Source: Paraspadella gotoi
Lineage: Eukaryota; Chaetognatha
Reading direction: 5' to 3'
Assembly (NCBI GenBank): GCA_051294375.1
Contig: JBJCIZ010000042.1
Coordinates: forward strand, 1 to 64,000
Length of the DNA stretch: 64,000 bases
Positions 1 to 11,546 of this stretch are shown here, in pieces. The notes beneath the pieces were generated by a model. The model saw only the letters and a program-made list of their open reading frames with translations. It made no database searches and had not been told where the DNA came from. Position 1 is the stretch's first letter; each line of letters starts with the position of its first letter. The position numbers and the translations under genes were made by a program.

Positions 1-813
1 ACTTACCCCCGAGCGGAGGATTCCAACACGTCCTCGTAGCAGCGGATAACGCCTCCGCGTACACATGGGCGATGCCAATCACGAGAGCGGACGCTGGACA
101 CATCATCGCCGCCCTCGACAAAAATATTTTTCTCCTCCATGGAAGTTACTTGGAAATAAATTTCGACGGCGCCACCTCGCTAAACGGCGAAGAGATGCGC
201 AGCATCCTTGACCTCCTCGATGAGTGGGCGACGAGTCGTCGTATCAAGAAAAAACAGTAATCGCGCGGAAAGAGATATTGGGCGAATTCGGCAAAGCCTA
301 AGAAAAGCATTAAACGATAATCCAAACGGATGCACAAAAGAACTAGCTCATCTAATGCTGGCGTTAAACGCCACGCCCATCACAGGATGGAAAACCGAAA
401 TGAGTCCCCATGAACTACAGTTTGAAAATAGACCGAGAATAGTCGAACCACCAGATGAAAGAACATACGCCTCCCTAACCGCCTTAGCAAAAGAAAGAGC
501 AGAAAACCGAACGGCCGCTCACCAGAAGATAGCTGAACAACGCTTCGGACGTTTCAGAGCAACGAGGAAGGGAAACCGAATGCGTGACCCAAAGAGACTA
601 AAGGTCGGTGATTGAGTGTACGTGCGAAGAGATCTAGTGCGGACCGGGGCCGCACCCACGGGAAACAAAATGCGAACGATATACACCGGCCCGCACGAAA
701 TTATTCAGCAAGACGGAAATCACTTCAAGGTCACAGTTTTTGGCCAAAATCTCGTCTATCACAGACGAAGGCTCAAGGCGGCAACAGGCGACTCGCAAAC
801 TTTTAGAAACTAA
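1..813 (+). pseudogene. Integrase (catalytic core to C-terminus) of Gypsy-type retroelement, broken
   Basis: The frame beginning at base 3 matches the integrase of the intact element from just after its first catalytic Asp onwards. The second catalytic Asp is seen in NFDGA (near 163-177), and the catalytic Glu in NRAERDIGRIRQ (near 260-295). The C-terminal basic region has a GPHEII motif (near 690) and ends in YHRRRLK before a stop at 811-813. Breaks: a frameshift near 225-245 moves the reading frame between the two catalytic residues, and a TGA at 613-615 lies just after KVGD, where the intact copy has a Leu codon. The N-terminal zinc domain and the first Asp are off the left edge. The protein would insert element DNA into the host genome; this copy cannot. 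Confidence 0.85.
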
Positions 814-1304
814 GGCGAGAAGAGAAAAGGAAGAAAGAAAAGGAAAAAAAAAATTGTTTTTAAATAAGTAGAAATAGAAATGTAAAGTATTGTAAAAACA
901 AGTAGAATGTAAAGTTTTGTAAAAACTCGAAACTAGGAGGGCAAAGGTAAAGGTAAAGAGAGGGGGAGAAAATAAATCACCATCAAACCTAAACATCACC
1001 CTTTCCCTCAGAACGAGATCCCGTAACCCTAGCGAAGGACGGAGATGAAAAAGGAAGGAGGGGAAATAGAGACAGATTGATGAGGCCAAAGTTGACCTAG
1101 AAGAGAGAAAGGTGAAAGATGCGTCGAAAGAGAAAGAAAGAAAGAAAGAAAACGTGAAGGAGAGAGAAGAGGAAGAGCACGCAAAAGCCGGGCCCAGAGC
1201 AGACCCAAAAACAAAAAAAAACCTTTTCGAGAAGAAAGAAAACTGTTCAAAAAGGAAATCTTTTTTTTTTCGTTTCAATCGAAAAAGAAAATAGAAAAAG
1301 AGAA
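814..1304 (+). other. Purine-rich spacer between integrase and envelope-like gene
   Basis: Strongly A/G-rich, with runs such as GAAAGAAAGAAAG, and no convincing frame; the long open frames on the minus strand here are low-complexity Phe/Ser/Leu shadows of the purine tract. In envelope-bearing retroelements this is where a subgenomic splice acceptor would lie, but none is clear. Confidence 0.5.
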
Positions 1305-3231
1305 ATGGAGAAAAGCCTCTTAATTACGCTGTTCGTCACTAACCTGCCTCGTACGTCGACGCGAAAAAAGCCGAGTGATCGTCGATGACGCATGTGCGAC
1401 ACCACGACGCTTTCAAACGAAGCATCACAGTCTTCAACTGCAACGAGACAACGGAACACACCGCGATCGCGTTAGATGAAACAAGGTGCGAAAAAGAAGG
1501 GAACAAAGAAAGATTTGAAAACATCGAGTTGCTTTTCATGCCGGAAACGAATGAGCACGACGCCGTCGGCTGTGACCTTACCATCGTGGCAACCGGCCGA
1601 TACTGGAAGATGGTCAATCCAATATGAAAACATCGACGTAATCGATCATTTCTCACTGCCAAGGGAAACCTGTCTCGACTTACATAAGGGAAAGTCAGTA
1701 AAGTTAGAAACTGTGCCGATCACCATCGCCGATGACGGAGGAGTACTACGCCCGCTAACCATGCAAGGAAACATGGGCGAAAACATCATTACTCACCGCA
1801 TAGGCACAAACGACGCAGCCGGAACGTGCGCGGGTAGAACGCTAAATTTTCATGGCCACCGCTACGAGAGCGAAAATGCGAAGTTGGTATCGAACTTAAC
1901 CCTCTACACAAAAAAAATAAAGGCAGGAAAACAAACGAGATCGAAGTCGGACAATGCAATCTGGTGAACCAGGAGTGCAAATACCCAGGTGGCGTCATCG
2001 CCTGGAGGACGAAGAGTGCCGCGTGAAGCTCACCTTCCGGGGCGGAGCCTTCAAGCGCGGATGGAATCATCCGATCAACGAACGACGCGGATCGAATGAG
2101 AGCCCTGAAAGGAAGTCAATGCCCAGAGGAAAGCAATGCCGAAGAAATCCAAGCATCTTTGGGGAAGGCGAGAATGCGTCGCCAACTGCATTATCGCCTT
2201 CCAGGCGACTCGGTCAAACTGGAATCGATCGAAAAAGTGTAACATCGTCTGCAGCCCAAGGCTGAAAGGAGCCTTTGCGGTACGACTCAGCGGCCCTCCA
2301 CAACAACTGAGAGGATGCGGAGTCAAAGCGAGACCAACATCATCGCCACACTTCTTCGTAGCAAGCCAGATGATCGCCGACGCGAGGAGAGATGACAACG
2401 CACTCGACGCCCTCATCAAAACGCCTCGGCATTGGCGTCAAGAAACCAGGCGAGAATCGACCGACTCACTGATGCCATGAGCATGAACTTTGCGTTTCCC
2501 GTGCGGCCGAGGCGCGCATTGCCGCCGAAAAAGCGCATAACTCCCCGGCCGCGATAACCTTTATCGACCCTGGATAAATCGCAATCCTACGCGGTGAACT
2601 GCTAATCACCGCGAGGTGCAAAAGAACTCTAGCCCTGCGAAGACAAACACAGAAATGCTACCAGGACTTTACCAGTGAGCTTCAGAGGACGAGAGGTATT
2701 CAAACACTCCATCTTTCATCACCTCATAGAATCATCACTTGAGATGCCATGCTATCCGCCGCCAGTGTTCGAGATCGGAGGAAACTTTCTGGATAACAAT
2801 GGACAGATTTTCAAGAAGTACAATGTTCTCCGCACAACTCTACCAAACAAACAAGAACACGTTTCGAAAGAAGAAAAGATCTATGAAGATGTCGGCTACT
2901 TTATCGATCTACACTCCAAATACATCACAGAACGACACGAATTCACTCAACAGATGGAGAAATTACCGACGGATCCCCGGCATCTTTTTTCCAAAAGATG
3001 TTTGGCAAAACGGAGCTGGTGTCCTGGTGGAACACCTTCGCAAACGTCGCTCCTACCATCGCGATCATCTCCGTCGTCGTGATCATCGCTGTCTTATTGT
3101 GTTGCTGCTGCTGCCCTTGCGCAGTCAAATGTGTGCGGCAACAAGCCGAAGCTGTCGCGGATTACGCCGTCGGCATCGGAGGCAACATCCGCCGCAGTAG
3201 CGCCGAAAGTGTAGGCTCCTCGGCGAAATAA
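1305..3231 (+). pseudogene. Envelope-like glycoprotein gene, multiply frameshifted
   Basis: A run of overlapping open frames on one strand that together look like a viral-type envelope. A short Met-initiated hydrophobic peptide at 1305 could be a signal sequence. Cys-containing ectodomain pieces follow at 1385-1627 and about 1620-1967, including a GTCAG motif, then at about 1940-2020 and 2136-2480, and a long clean stretch at 2675-2960. The last piece (2998-3231) has a Trp-rich pre-membrane segment, about 20 hydrophobic residues (APTIAIISVVVIIAVLL), then five consecutive Cys and a short cytoplasmic tail ending at TAA. At least five frame changes break it. The spacing of Cys, Gly and Trp in the ectodomain recalls rhabdo-like/chuvirus-like glycoproteins captured by arthropod retroelements; that assignment is inference. 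Position between integrase and LTR is the usual one for env. Confidence 0.6.
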
Positions 3232-3560
3232 GACTCACCTCCTTCGCCTCTGGAGCGGGGTGGCATCAACGAGAGGACTGAAGCGATCTGCCGGGGAGCG
3301 AAGGCGACTGGACGAGCAGCAGGAGAGCGGCAGGAGAGCAGCAGGAGAGAGGGAGGAGATCCAGAGATAGCCCATGGGCTCACCCAACGAATAAGACTGA
3401 AGGAGAGTTGGGGAGCCAATGAGAGGGAACGTGACTTTGAGTTTGAGAGAGAAGATCTGTGAGATTCATTCTGTTCTCCATCGTCCTAGTGTTCATGTCT
3501 CGTTCTTGCCTTCTTTAGTTGTGTAAATAAATACTCTGTTATTTTGACCACATTTGTCTT
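3232..3560 (+). repeat. Putative 3' LTR of the decayed element
   Basis: Follows the envelope stop codon. A purine tract (about 3319-3361) could be the polypurine tract priming plus-strand DNA. Further on, AATAAA at 3526-3531 fits a retroviral-type polyadenylation signal, after which the sequence drops into AT-rich host DNA near 3560. It is not alignable by eye with the LTR of the element at 22.7 kb, so boundaries are approximate. Confidence 0.45.
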
Positions 3561-3769
3561 CACGTTATTGATATAAAAATATTATATAAATATAATTATA
3601 GTGTTAAAAATAATTTTTTTATTCAATCTGAGAAGGTAATAATATATATTAAAAGTTTTTTTTTATTATGATATGATTAAAAAATATAAGATTAAAATAA
3701 AATTTTAATTTTAATAAAATATAATAATTATATTAAATATAATAAATCAAAAAAATTTATTTTTTTATT

Positions 3770-3808
<39 letters not shown>

Positions 3809-4070
3809 TAAAAATATAAATATTTTATTTTTTAATTTTATTTTTTTAATTATAATTATTATTTTTATTATTATTATTATTATTTTATTATTATTTATTA
3901 TTATTATATAATCTGATAATAATATATATTTTATTATAAAATAATTTTATTTTATTTATTTAAAATTATAAAAAATTATGTTTTAATTATTTTAATATTC
4001 AAATAAATTTAAAAAAAATTTTATAATTAATATATAATAAAAAATTATTTTTAACTGAACGGAATTTTTC
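3561..4070. repeat. Very AT-rich low-complexity DNA with (AAT)n
   Basis: Almost only A and T. (AAT)n at about 3772-3806 and (TTA)n at about 3857-3905 are the clearest tandem tracts. No gene is visible. Confidence 0.85.
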
Positions 4071-5370
4071 TGAAAAACTCAGGCCAGGATCTCACTGTGC
4101 GCCGGTTCTAAAGCTTAGTACTACGCATAGTACTAATCTTTGTTGGATCAAAACGAGCTTGATTTTAAAGGAAAGTTGATCGGTTTGAAGAGCGATTTTT
4201 GCGATTGCTTTTTGGCGATTACTTTTGAATGGATTGTCGGATTATGATGAAATTATGCATGTAGATAATTGTTGTATTGTCTATCCAACGCTACCAAATT
4301 TGATATAAAACAATGAGTTGTTTATAAACGATGCTCATCCCCATATTTATATATAAACATTCTGTTTTCAATAATTTTTTTTAAATCGGTAAATAACAAA
4401 ATTGTCAAGTTAAATCGGTAAGCATATTTTTTAAAGATTTGTTTTTCAATCTGGTTGTTAAAAAATTGTAGGTAAGAAGTTAAAACACAGTAAAGGGAAA
4501 TTTAGAAGAGGAGAATTAAACAATTAATCTTGTTACTCTGTTGGTTTTAAAAAGAGGTTTAAAAAGGTTTAAAAAGATGGTAAAGAATTTTGAGCTACAA
4601 TGAATCTACACTGAATTTGAAGAGTTGCAGCCTAAACGACTACAATAATATTGATTTAAAAATTTGATTAGCAATCTTAAAAACAATTGTAAAAATGTAA
4701 TAGAGAGACATTTTGATAAACGCGTTCCAGTTAAGAAGAATTTAGGGTTAAAGTTTAAAAATGTTTCATTTTCAAGGATACAAGTTGAAATTTAAAAATG
4801 TCTCTCTATTACATTTTTCGAATTCACTAATAAAAAATTCATAAAAAATATCAGATGGATTGGCTTTTTCGTTTGACCTGCAACTCTTAGGTTTCTTTTA
4901 TTTTATATTATAATTAAAACCGATATAAAATGGTGTAGAATGTATCAAATGTTTAATGTAAATACATTTTCGGAATCGCCAGAAGCTCAGCTTTTTGAAT
5001 CTGTACTATTTTGAAGTTGAATTGAATGACCCTTTTTCTTAAGACAGACAGGATGATTAATCGCGTTGTCTATTATGGAGAATTCATTAGATTTCGGAAC
5101 ACATTTTTGTAACGCTCTTCTTCCAGTTCAATATCATCCCAATACATGCCATCTTATTCCTAAAAAGCACTAGACATTTTGTTATTGTTGTATTTAAAAT
5201 TAATTTCGCCGAAATTTGAACACAATTTGATGTGAAACCCCACTTCCGGTTAAAACAACGCCCCATTATCATGAGATATTCTTTTAATCTAATATGACAA
5301 GCTTAGAAAAATCAGCCAGCTAAGTTCACTAGCAGTTAATAGTGTAAAACTTTTATATTAAAGCATGTAA
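4071..5370. other. Non-coding AT-rich DNA; 24-bp inverted repeat
   Basis: No supportable coding frame. The one structure is a perfect inverted repeat: 4691-4714 is the reverse complement of 4795-4818, separated by about 80 bases. Confidence 0.6.
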
Positions 5371-5456
5371 TTTTTTTTATTAGTATAATGTTGTTCGTTC
5401 CTCACTTTTAGAATTTTAATTAAAATTAAATTTAGAAATTTTACTACGCCTTAGTA
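5371..5456. repeat. Terminal fragment of the TAAGGCGTAG MITE family
   Basis: From about 5380 the sequence matches, nearly base for base, the right end of the MITE at 32,372-32,983 and stops at ACTACGCCTTA, that family's terminal inverted repeat. No left end is visible, so this is a truncated copy. Confidence 0.7.
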
Positions 5457-5906
5457 CTCATTGACTTTGACGCTCAATTGAGTTCATTAACCAAAACCTT
5501 TTTTGCTTGTACTGGGTTTCAAAATGAGTTGAAGTAAAAAAATAATGGGAAACCGGACCGAGTGAGAACTTTGTATGGAGTTTGATGAGGCTGGGGAACT
5601 CTAGTAACTATTCTCTAATCTAAGTAGTTCTGTTACTTATCACATTTTCTTAAAAATAAAATCTTTTCAAGTCGATCATACTCATTCTAAAATCGCTGAA
5701 CTTGGAAGCTTAAATAATTTATTTGTAAAATTTGTGAATGGCGTTGTGTGTGTGAGCCTGAGAGGGTTTTTTGTGAGTCGATATACGAAAAGAGTGAAAC
5801 TCGAGTCTCTGCTTGAATTGTAGTGACAAGACTCTTTCAAAAAAGCGTTTGAGGCCTTCGGGGGCCGAAGACGATTGCGATGAGGACGATAATGACGACG
5901 ACAAAG

Positions 5907-5972
<66 letters not shown>

Positions 5973-6986
5973 TCTGGATTTATTTTTTTTTGTCGGTAAC
6001 AGCGAAGCAAAACAAAGAAAATAAAAACAACAACGACAACAACAATAACGGTAACGACGACGACGACGATGATGAAGACGGAAATAACGACAACAAAGAG
6101 GAAAATCTTCAAAGATCGTAACCTTCGTAATTAATATGTCATATTAATAATACTACTTTTAAGCTACTGACTTTTAAATACAAATATAGAAAATCGATAC
6201 TGTAGCCTCGTTTCTCATCTTCATTCCTCCTCCTCCTCCTACTCCTCCTCCTTCTCCGTCGTCGTTCCATTTTTGATCACAAACTCACGCAAAATGACAG
6301 AAAATCGTGAAAATCACGAAAAGTCCGACGCGCGAGGGAAGAGATCCAAAGTTAAAAAAAAACAACTAATAATAATCAATAACTTTTGAAATAAAAAAAT
6401 AAATATTTAATAAACAATACCATTAAACAACTGAAAAACAAGAACTTCAATAAAAATTTAATATTGACGAAAAAGACAAAAAAAAAGACGAGATATTTAA
6501 AAAAATAGAAAATTAACAAATAAAAGAAACAAAAATAAAATTTATAAACTAAAAAAAGAAAAATAAAACTCCAGCTTATTTAATTCATTAAATTCACCAA
6601 CATTACAAAAGCAACAACACGACGAAAACAACAACAATTTAATCCCAGTAAAAGAAAAAGTTGGGATTGAATTTCCACGAGACACACACACAAAAAAAAA
6701 AAAACATAAGGCGGGTGAGTGAGAGCGAGAGACTCGAAACTACTCACCCACCAAAAATCCTCTTTTTTGCTACGAAATCATTTGGATTCTTTTCTCACTG
6801 CTTCACCTTTTCCGTCGTCAGCCCTGACCCTCTTCAATACTCACCTCCGATCTGTTCATTCTTTCTTGCGGCCAATTTTTGGAATCTCGAAAGAAAACAA
6901 AAGAAAACAAAAGAAAACAAAATAAAATAAAATAAAATAAAATAAAATAAAATAAACAAAATATATAATAAAGAAATTGTTAATCT

Positions 6987-6990
<4 letters not shown>
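5457..6990. repeat. Upstream non-coding DNA with (CT)n, (GAC)n/(AAC)n and (AAAAT)n
   Basis: Contains a (CT)n tract at about 5911-5967, Asn/Asp-coding trinucleotide repeats at about 6020-6095, CTC repeats near 6225-6255 and (AAAAC)/(AAAAT) repeats at 6890-6960. The open frame running through 5813-6121 is built from these repeats and is not credible as a gene. This is the 5' flank of the gene starting at 7083. Confidence 0.7.

Positions 6991-7079
<89 letters not shown>
6991..7079 (+). promoter_or_regulatory. (CT)n tract of about 44 units ending three bases before a start codon
   Basis: An uninterrupted CT run directly precedes ACG and the ATG at 7083. CT/GA tracts in animals can be GAGA-factor binding sites in promoters or lie in 5' UTRs. 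Whether this one is functional or simply one of many such tracts here cannot be told from sequence. Confidence 0.5.
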
Positions 7080-7081
<2 letters not shown>

Positions 7082-7082
7082 G

Positions 7083-7591
7083 ATGCCATCCCTCACCAAC
7101 TCCAACGCCTCTCAACGCCTTCTTCCAACGACGTCGCCTCTTCAACCGGCGCTCTTTCTCCTCTTCCTTCTCTTCCCGGGGCTCATCTTCGCCCAAACGG
7201 AGACGAAGATCGACGCCGCCACGCCCATTGAGACGGCGCCGACGACGCCGGAACTCGTGGAACCGACGACGACGACGACGACGATGGAGCAGACAACGGA
7301 AGAAAACGAGACGACGACAACAACCACAACGACCACAGCATCTCCAACAACCACAACATCAACAACAACAACGACCCCGCCTCCACTGGACTGCGCATCG
7401 GCGAGCCACTTGAACGTCCCTCTCCACGGACGCCCTCTTCTCTTCTGCGTGGAGATCGACCTTCGAGGTTTCGTGGATGGAATCTTCGGCAACGCCTCCG
7501 ACACCAATGATCGATACATCGAAGCCGACTTCGTGACTCAATTCGGTCTTCAAGGAGGCGCAGTCGTCAGGAGGAATTATGGCAATTTCAG
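7083..7591 (+). CDS. Exon 1: secreted/lumenal protein with signal peptide and Thr-rich stalk
   Basis: Start codon at 7083. Residues 20-37 are strongly hydrophobic and end in FA before QTET, a good signal-peptide cleavage context. Residues 51-101 are a Thr/Pro/Glu mucin-like stalk suited to O-glycosylation. A folded region then starts with Cys 104 and Cys 122 and one N-glycosylation site (NAS). The exon ends at CAG|GTTGG (7591/7592) with two bases left over, which complete a Ser codon with the first base of exon 2. Stalk plus a two-Cys lumenal domain followed by beta-strand-like sequence in exon 2 faintly resembles LAMP-family proteins, but key features were not confirmed. The GC-rich third positions contrast with the flanks and support coding. 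Expression is unknown. Confidence 0.65.
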
Positions 7592-8340
7592 GTTGGAGTT
7601 TGGTTGGAGTTGTGGATTTAGAGGGGAAATTTGTTGTCGATTATAGTTTGCCCTTTTTTATGAATGTCCTCGGGTCTTTATATCCTGTTACTAATTTTTT
7701 TTATCGTTGTCCTAAGTTTAAATGGGCTTGTAATTTTTATAGTCTGATTTTAATCACCAATTTTAAAAAGAAACATACGATTATATGAAGTTGGTACAAC
7801 CAATATAAAAATTATTCAATCAATTAGGCAACAAACAAACTTGCCTCCTGACTTTGGACAGGCAAAGGGGGTTCATCCCTCTTATAAGATAGCAGGACAT
7901 AGCTGAACCCTGCAAGCTTTCAATCATTATCGCTCTTAAATTAATTATATTTACTGGAAGATTGAATAGTTATTCAGTTCTCTTTTGTTTCCCTGTATCT
8001 TTCTGCCAAATTTACTTTGAGCCGCAGAGTTAAAGACATTCTGAATTTCGCTAACGACTTCCTTCAGCTTAAAAACCCTGCAGATCTGATGTCTTCCAGG
8101 CCTCTATCTCTCTCTCTCTCTCTCTTGCTTCACTCTCTTGGTGGGTTAACCTTTTTTCTAATTCGCGGAGATGAAGGGTATTTTGCTTTAAAATTTTTCT
8201 CTTTCAATTTTTTTTATCGATTTTCAAGATAAAAAAATATTATTTATCTGATAGTTTAACTAAATAACCCTAAGATATTCCATTACAACTTTTTAGACAC
8301 TGAGAATTTGTTTTCCAGCAAATAGACTAAACTTTTAACT
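7592..8340. other. Intron 1, proximal part: no gene; short repeat remnants
   Basis: About 7795-7965 resembles, in reverse orientation, part of the 323-bp tandem unit at 12.3-13.1 kb. A short CT tract lies near 8105-8124. Nothing else is recognised. Confidence 0.5.
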
Positions 8341-8860
8341 TAAACAAGTTTGAGCAAACAATGTCGGATCTGCCCACGATCATTATCGGTAATTAATTCA
8401 TTAATAATTAAATAATTCAAGTTAATTAATTAATTAGGCAATTAATTAATTAATTTGATCCCAAATGTTTATTTTTAGGTCTTTTCATCACTAACCACGA
8501 TAAAAGCAATGACGACGATGAGAATAATGTCGATAACAATTGACTTGATTGATTGACTGATTAATTAATTATTGATTAATTAATTGACTAATTGATTAAT
8601 TAATTGAATAATTATTTGATTTATTATTACATCCTGCATTTAAATATAATATAAAAGGAAAAAGAAGCATAATCAACTAGTGAAACAGGTTTTTTGTTTT
8701 TTTCCATTTAAACTCATTTTCACTCAAACGATTCTATCGAAACTTGATCTCCAGTTTAATCACACACCTTTCTACCCAAATACAAAATTTCAAGTCAATC
8801 GCCCCATCCACTCATGAGTAATTAGTGTTCAAATAGTGAAATATATTTTTTTTGTTTTTT
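8341..8860 (+). mobile_element. Helentron-like repeat, 5' part (orientation with 3' hairpin to the right)
   Basis: Begins with AGTTTGAGCAAACAATG followed by GTCGGATCTGCCCACG, the conserved 5' end of this family, then TAAT-rich sequence and one internal unit (CATTTAAACTCATTTTCACT ... ATCGAAAC ... CACACAC). It is interrupted at 8861 by another repeat; a likely continuation, with the family's 3' hairpin, is at 12,157-13,187. Confidence 0.55.
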
Positions 8861-9470
8861 ATCAAGCCATGACCGGCGAAGCCGGTTCAGGCTTGATATT
8901 GATTCGGGTGAGCTTCTTTGTGACGTAGTCGTCGTCGTCGTCGTCGTCGGCCGTCACGCTAGTTTTAAATAAAAACTACTACGCTTTTATAGGTTTGGCT
9001 GTCACTTACCGTTTTTTTTATTAATAAACATTATTATGAATTATTCTAAAGTTTTACAAAAGTGTGCGATCATAGTAAGTTAAAAAAATTAGATATGGCT
9101 TCTCAACTTGAAATAGCTTTGATATTTTTTTCTTACATTTGGATTTAAGTATTTTTGTTTTGAATTTCCACTTCATTATGATTTACTGCAATATGCAAAT
9201 GAGATTATAGTACTGATTATAATATCCAAATTAGTATATAGAAATGCTTTAAGCTAATTTACATATTGCAGTATATAATATTGAAGATGAAATTCAAAAA
9301 AAATTTTTTTAAATTTCTAATAAAAATGGGAACTCAAAGGATTTTTTTAATGAGAAGCGATATCTTAATTTTAATACAAATAAAAATAAAATCTTTTACA
9401 AGCTGCGATTGGAAAAATTGGAAAAGTTCCAATTGTAAACCATTGTAACATTTTTTGCCTTTCTTTTTAT
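8861..9470 (+). repeat. 600-bp dispersed repeat opening with a strong hairpin (second copy at 36.47 kb)
   Basis: Opens with a nested palindrome: ATCAAGCC pairs with GGCTTGAT, and CCGGC pairs with GCCGG around a GAA loop (8861-8897). A (GTC)n tract and about 500 bp of AT-rich sequence follow. The whole unit is close to identical to 36,464-37,070. No coding capacity is seen. A mobile element is likely; the class is unknown. Confidence 0.7.
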
Positions 9471-9714
9471 TTATTTTTATTATATATGTTTTTTTTAGGC
9501 GCTGCCTTTTCTGAATCGTTTAAAAACGAGTTCAGTTTCTCTCTGTCTCTCTTTGTGTGCGATCTCTTGCGTGATCGTTCGGTTTTTGAAAAAATTCTGA
9601 TTATTTTTTTCTTTCTAAAAAACATATATATTTGATCAGGCGCGGCCTTTTCTGAATCGTTTAAAAAAAAACGAGTTCAGGCTCTCTCTCTCTCTCTCCC
9701 TCCGTCTCCCTCCG

Positions 9715-9753
<39 letters not shown>

Positions 9754-10064
9754 TTTTACAAAAAAAAAATTATTCACTTTGTTTTTACCACCGTTTTTTG
9801 AAAAATTCTTATTATTTCTTTCCTTCTAAAAACTTTTATTATCGCCATTTATTCCGCGCTTCTTTCTCAATACAAAATCCCAAATTTACATCTGAGATTT
9901 TCGTGGATTTTTTTGAGAAAATGTGAAGAATAACTTACTTGACCTGGATTTCGTGGCCGTTGCGGGCAACGAGTGTAAACAATGTCGAGGAACATGACCT
10001 AATAACAGCGTTTTTTTTACAAAAAAAAAATTTATTACTTGTAAACGAGTAAAACGAGTTCCGG

Positions 10065-10127
<63 letters not shown>

Positions 10128-10341
10128 CTATCTGTCTCTCTCTCTCTTTCTCTCTTTCTATCTCTTTTTTTTGTACAAAAATAATTTTTAGTCACCTTTT
10201 TTTCACCTCCGTCATTAAACGAGTTCCGGCTCTCTCTATCTCTCTCTCTCTCTTTTTTTTTTTACAAAAAAAAATTTTTTAGTCACTTTTTTTTTCACCA
10301 GGCGACGAGTAAACGAGTAAACGAGTTCCGGCTCTGTTCAG

Positions 10342-10404
<63 letters not shown>

Positions 10405-11499
10405 GTACGATCGTTCGTTTTTTTGAAAAATTCTTATTATTTTTTTTCCTTCTAAAAACTTTATATTCGCCATTTATTTTTTTTTCTCTATACAAAATAC
10501 CAAATTTACATCCGAGATTTTCATGGATTCATTTTAGAAAAAAATGCAGGCAATGTCACATGTACATCAGCTGCTATATGTCCGGCAATTGCCGGATTAA
10601 TTTAATTGCATATAATTTTTTTTTTTTTTTTTTTTTTTTTCACAAGTTCAAGATTTTTAATTTTCAATGATAAAAGATCATTAAATATTTCTCCACCAAG
10701 ATTTGACAAAATTTTAATAAAATCGTACCAAAAAATTAACATGTTTTTTAACCTTTTCACCAATTATTTTTTACTAATAATTTTTATTATACTTTCATCA
10801 TTTTTAAACAAAGTTTCAATGAAATATTTCAGAACCAAAATATTTTTTTTAATTTTTGTTTTGTTTTATTTTTTTTGTTCATATTTCTTTATTTACTATA
10901 AACAATGGATCAACGATATAAAAATTATATCCACTTCTTATTTTTCTCAAATTTGTAATTCTACTACAACCATAGCTATGGTTCAGGGCATGATTTTCCT
11001 AGTAATTTACTTTACATAATATTTATTAATGCATATATAACTTTCTAACAAAAAAAAATTTTGTTTTTGTTTATTACTGTAACTTTGAACCGGTGGGCCC
11101 ACTATTGGCAAAGTATATCTAAAATAGGAGTTGAGAAGAGAGATATTGTCAAATTAAACATTACTTTTTTTTGTTATCCTAACAATTTTTAAAATTTTAA
11201 AATTGTAAATTTTTTTTAGTGTATATATTTAATCATTTTTATTCTTTTTAAAATATCAATTATTTGAGTTGGATAAATATTTATAAATTAGTTAAATATG
11301 GCAAATATGAAATTTGACCTCGGTCTGGTTTCTTCTTAAAAAAAAAGAAACAATCTAAAATTTCATTCAAGATTAAAAACTTTTTTTAAGATGAGGACAT
11401 AAAATTTTTTTTGATAAGTAAAAAAAATATTGAAAGGAAAAGAGTTCGTCCCTACTCAGATACGTCGAAAAACGAGTTCAGCTCTGCAGGGCGGTCCAG

Positions 11500-11546
<47 letters not shown>

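Larger units (their letters stand above)
1..3560 (+). mobile_element. Decayed Ty3/Gypsy-type LTR retrotransposon with envelope-like gene (3' part)
   Basis: The 3' part of an LTR retroelement whose 5' side lies outside the window. In order: the integrase core and C-terminus (1-813), a purine-rich spacer (814-1304), a broken envelope-like gene (1305-3231) and an LTR-like tail with a poly(A) signal (about 3350-3560). The integrase frame aligns almost residue for residue with the intact element at 22.7-30.7 kb, so the two are relatives. Frameshifts and stop codons in both genes show that this copy is dead. The exact 3' end was not determined because no partner LTR is in view. Confidence 0.8.

Noticed and set aside
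634-1278. 214-codon minus-strand frame rich in Phe and Ser
   Set aside because: Shadow of a purine-rich tract and of the integrase pseudogene on the other strand.
5813-6121. Plus-strand frame with acidic and Asn/Asp-rich ends around a Leu-Ser repeat
   Set aside because: Built from (CT)n, (GAC)n and (AAC)n repeats; no splice or domain support.
8930-8955. CRISPR-like short repeats (GTC/GTCC tracts)
   Set aside because: Simple trinucleotide and tetranucleotide microsatellites without spacers, in a eukaryotic context.
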